From Sphaerochaeta sp. (GTDB taxonomy: Bacteria > Spirochaetota > Spirochaetia > Sphaerochaetales > Sphaerochaetaceae): a stretch of DNA of 7,699 bases. Under the pieces are notes generated by a model that was given only the letters and a program-made list of their open reading frames with translations, was not told the origin of the DNA and searched no databases. The DNA is taken from assembly GCA_003446545.1 (NCBI GenBank), contig DMAO01000266.1, forward strand, positions 1-7,699, written 5' to 3'. Positions 6,342-7,699 of this stretch are shown here, piece by piece; the stretch's first letter is position 1, and each line of letters begins with the position of its first letter. The translations under genes and the position numbers were made by a program.

Positions 6342-6347
6342 ATTGTA
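6342..6347 (-). promoter_or_regulatory. Possible -10 element of the UPF0158-GNAT gene
   Basis: Minus-strand TACAAT (5/6 to TATAAT) ends 7 nt before ATG 6334, so transcription would begin at or next to the start codon. The matching -35 (TAGCCA, 17 nt upstream) is poor. The absence of any ribosome binding site before the ATG is consistent with a leaderless message, but this remains a weak call. Confidence 0.3.
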
Positions 6348-6392
6348 CTATGCAATCTAGGGTTTGGCTATAGGGGGAAAGTGCCAGTAACC

Positions 6393-6423
6393 TTGACATT
6401 AGCGTAAAAAGATACGATATTAT
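6393..6423 (+). promoter_or_regulatory. Promoter of eno
   Basis: A consensus -35 TTGACA occupies 6393-6398. The -10 is either GATATT (6416-6421, 17-nt spacing, 4/6) or TATTAT (6418-6423, 19-nt spacing, 5/6). Either gives a leader of roughly 30 nt before the eno ATG, containing AGGAG at 6447-6451. A perfect -35 suits a highly expressed glycolytic gene. Confidence 0.7.
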
Positions 6424-6431
6424 GGGGGTAA

Positions 6432-7699
<1,268 letters not shown>

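Overview
The window looks like a bacterial chromosome segment of moderate G+C content (roughly half by eye), densely coded, with AGGAG-type ribosome binding sites and sigma70-like promoters. Protein style (a short-form UxuA, a 535-residue UxuB of the GAGNIFRG subfamily, an FCD-type GntR regulator, the enolase C-terminal wording) suggests an anaerobic sugar fermenter. My best guess is a Sphaerochaeta-like spirochaete, with Firmicutes or Thermotogae as alternatives. This taxonomic call is inference and was not searched.

Layout: (1) 1-838, plus strand: the tail of an lrgA/cidA gene followed by complete lrgB, a two-gene membrane module. (2) 839-1006: a convergent intergenic stretch carrying a strong intrinsic terminator for the minus-strand genes. 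(3) 4473 down to 1007, minus strand: a compact hexuronate operon, promoter/operator - uxuA (mannonate dehydratase) - gntR-family regulator - uxuB (fructuronate reductase). The gaps are 1 nt and a 4-nt ATGA overlap. UxuB reduces D-fructuronate to D-mannonate and UxuA dehydrates it to 2-keto-3-deoxygluconate; the regulator probably binds the perfect 16-bp palindrome inside the uxuA promoter. (4) 4523-5269, minus: a NagB-family sugar-phosphate deaminase/isomerase with altered active-site residues. (5) 5273-5327: a perfect 23-bp inverted repeat that ends 3 nt before its start codon and buries its Shine-Dalgarno sequence. (6) 5351-6334 (or 6355), minus: a UPF0158-GNAT fusion protein. (7) 6459-7699, plus, running off the window: enolase, behind its own promoter.

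Most of the window is ordinary metabolism. I do not see a mobile element, CRISPR array, tRNA, rRNA or obvious defence system. The items most worth a second look are the long hairpin over the NagB-like start, the NagB-like active-site variant, the UPF0158-GNAT fusion, and the operator-promoter arrangement of the uxu operon.
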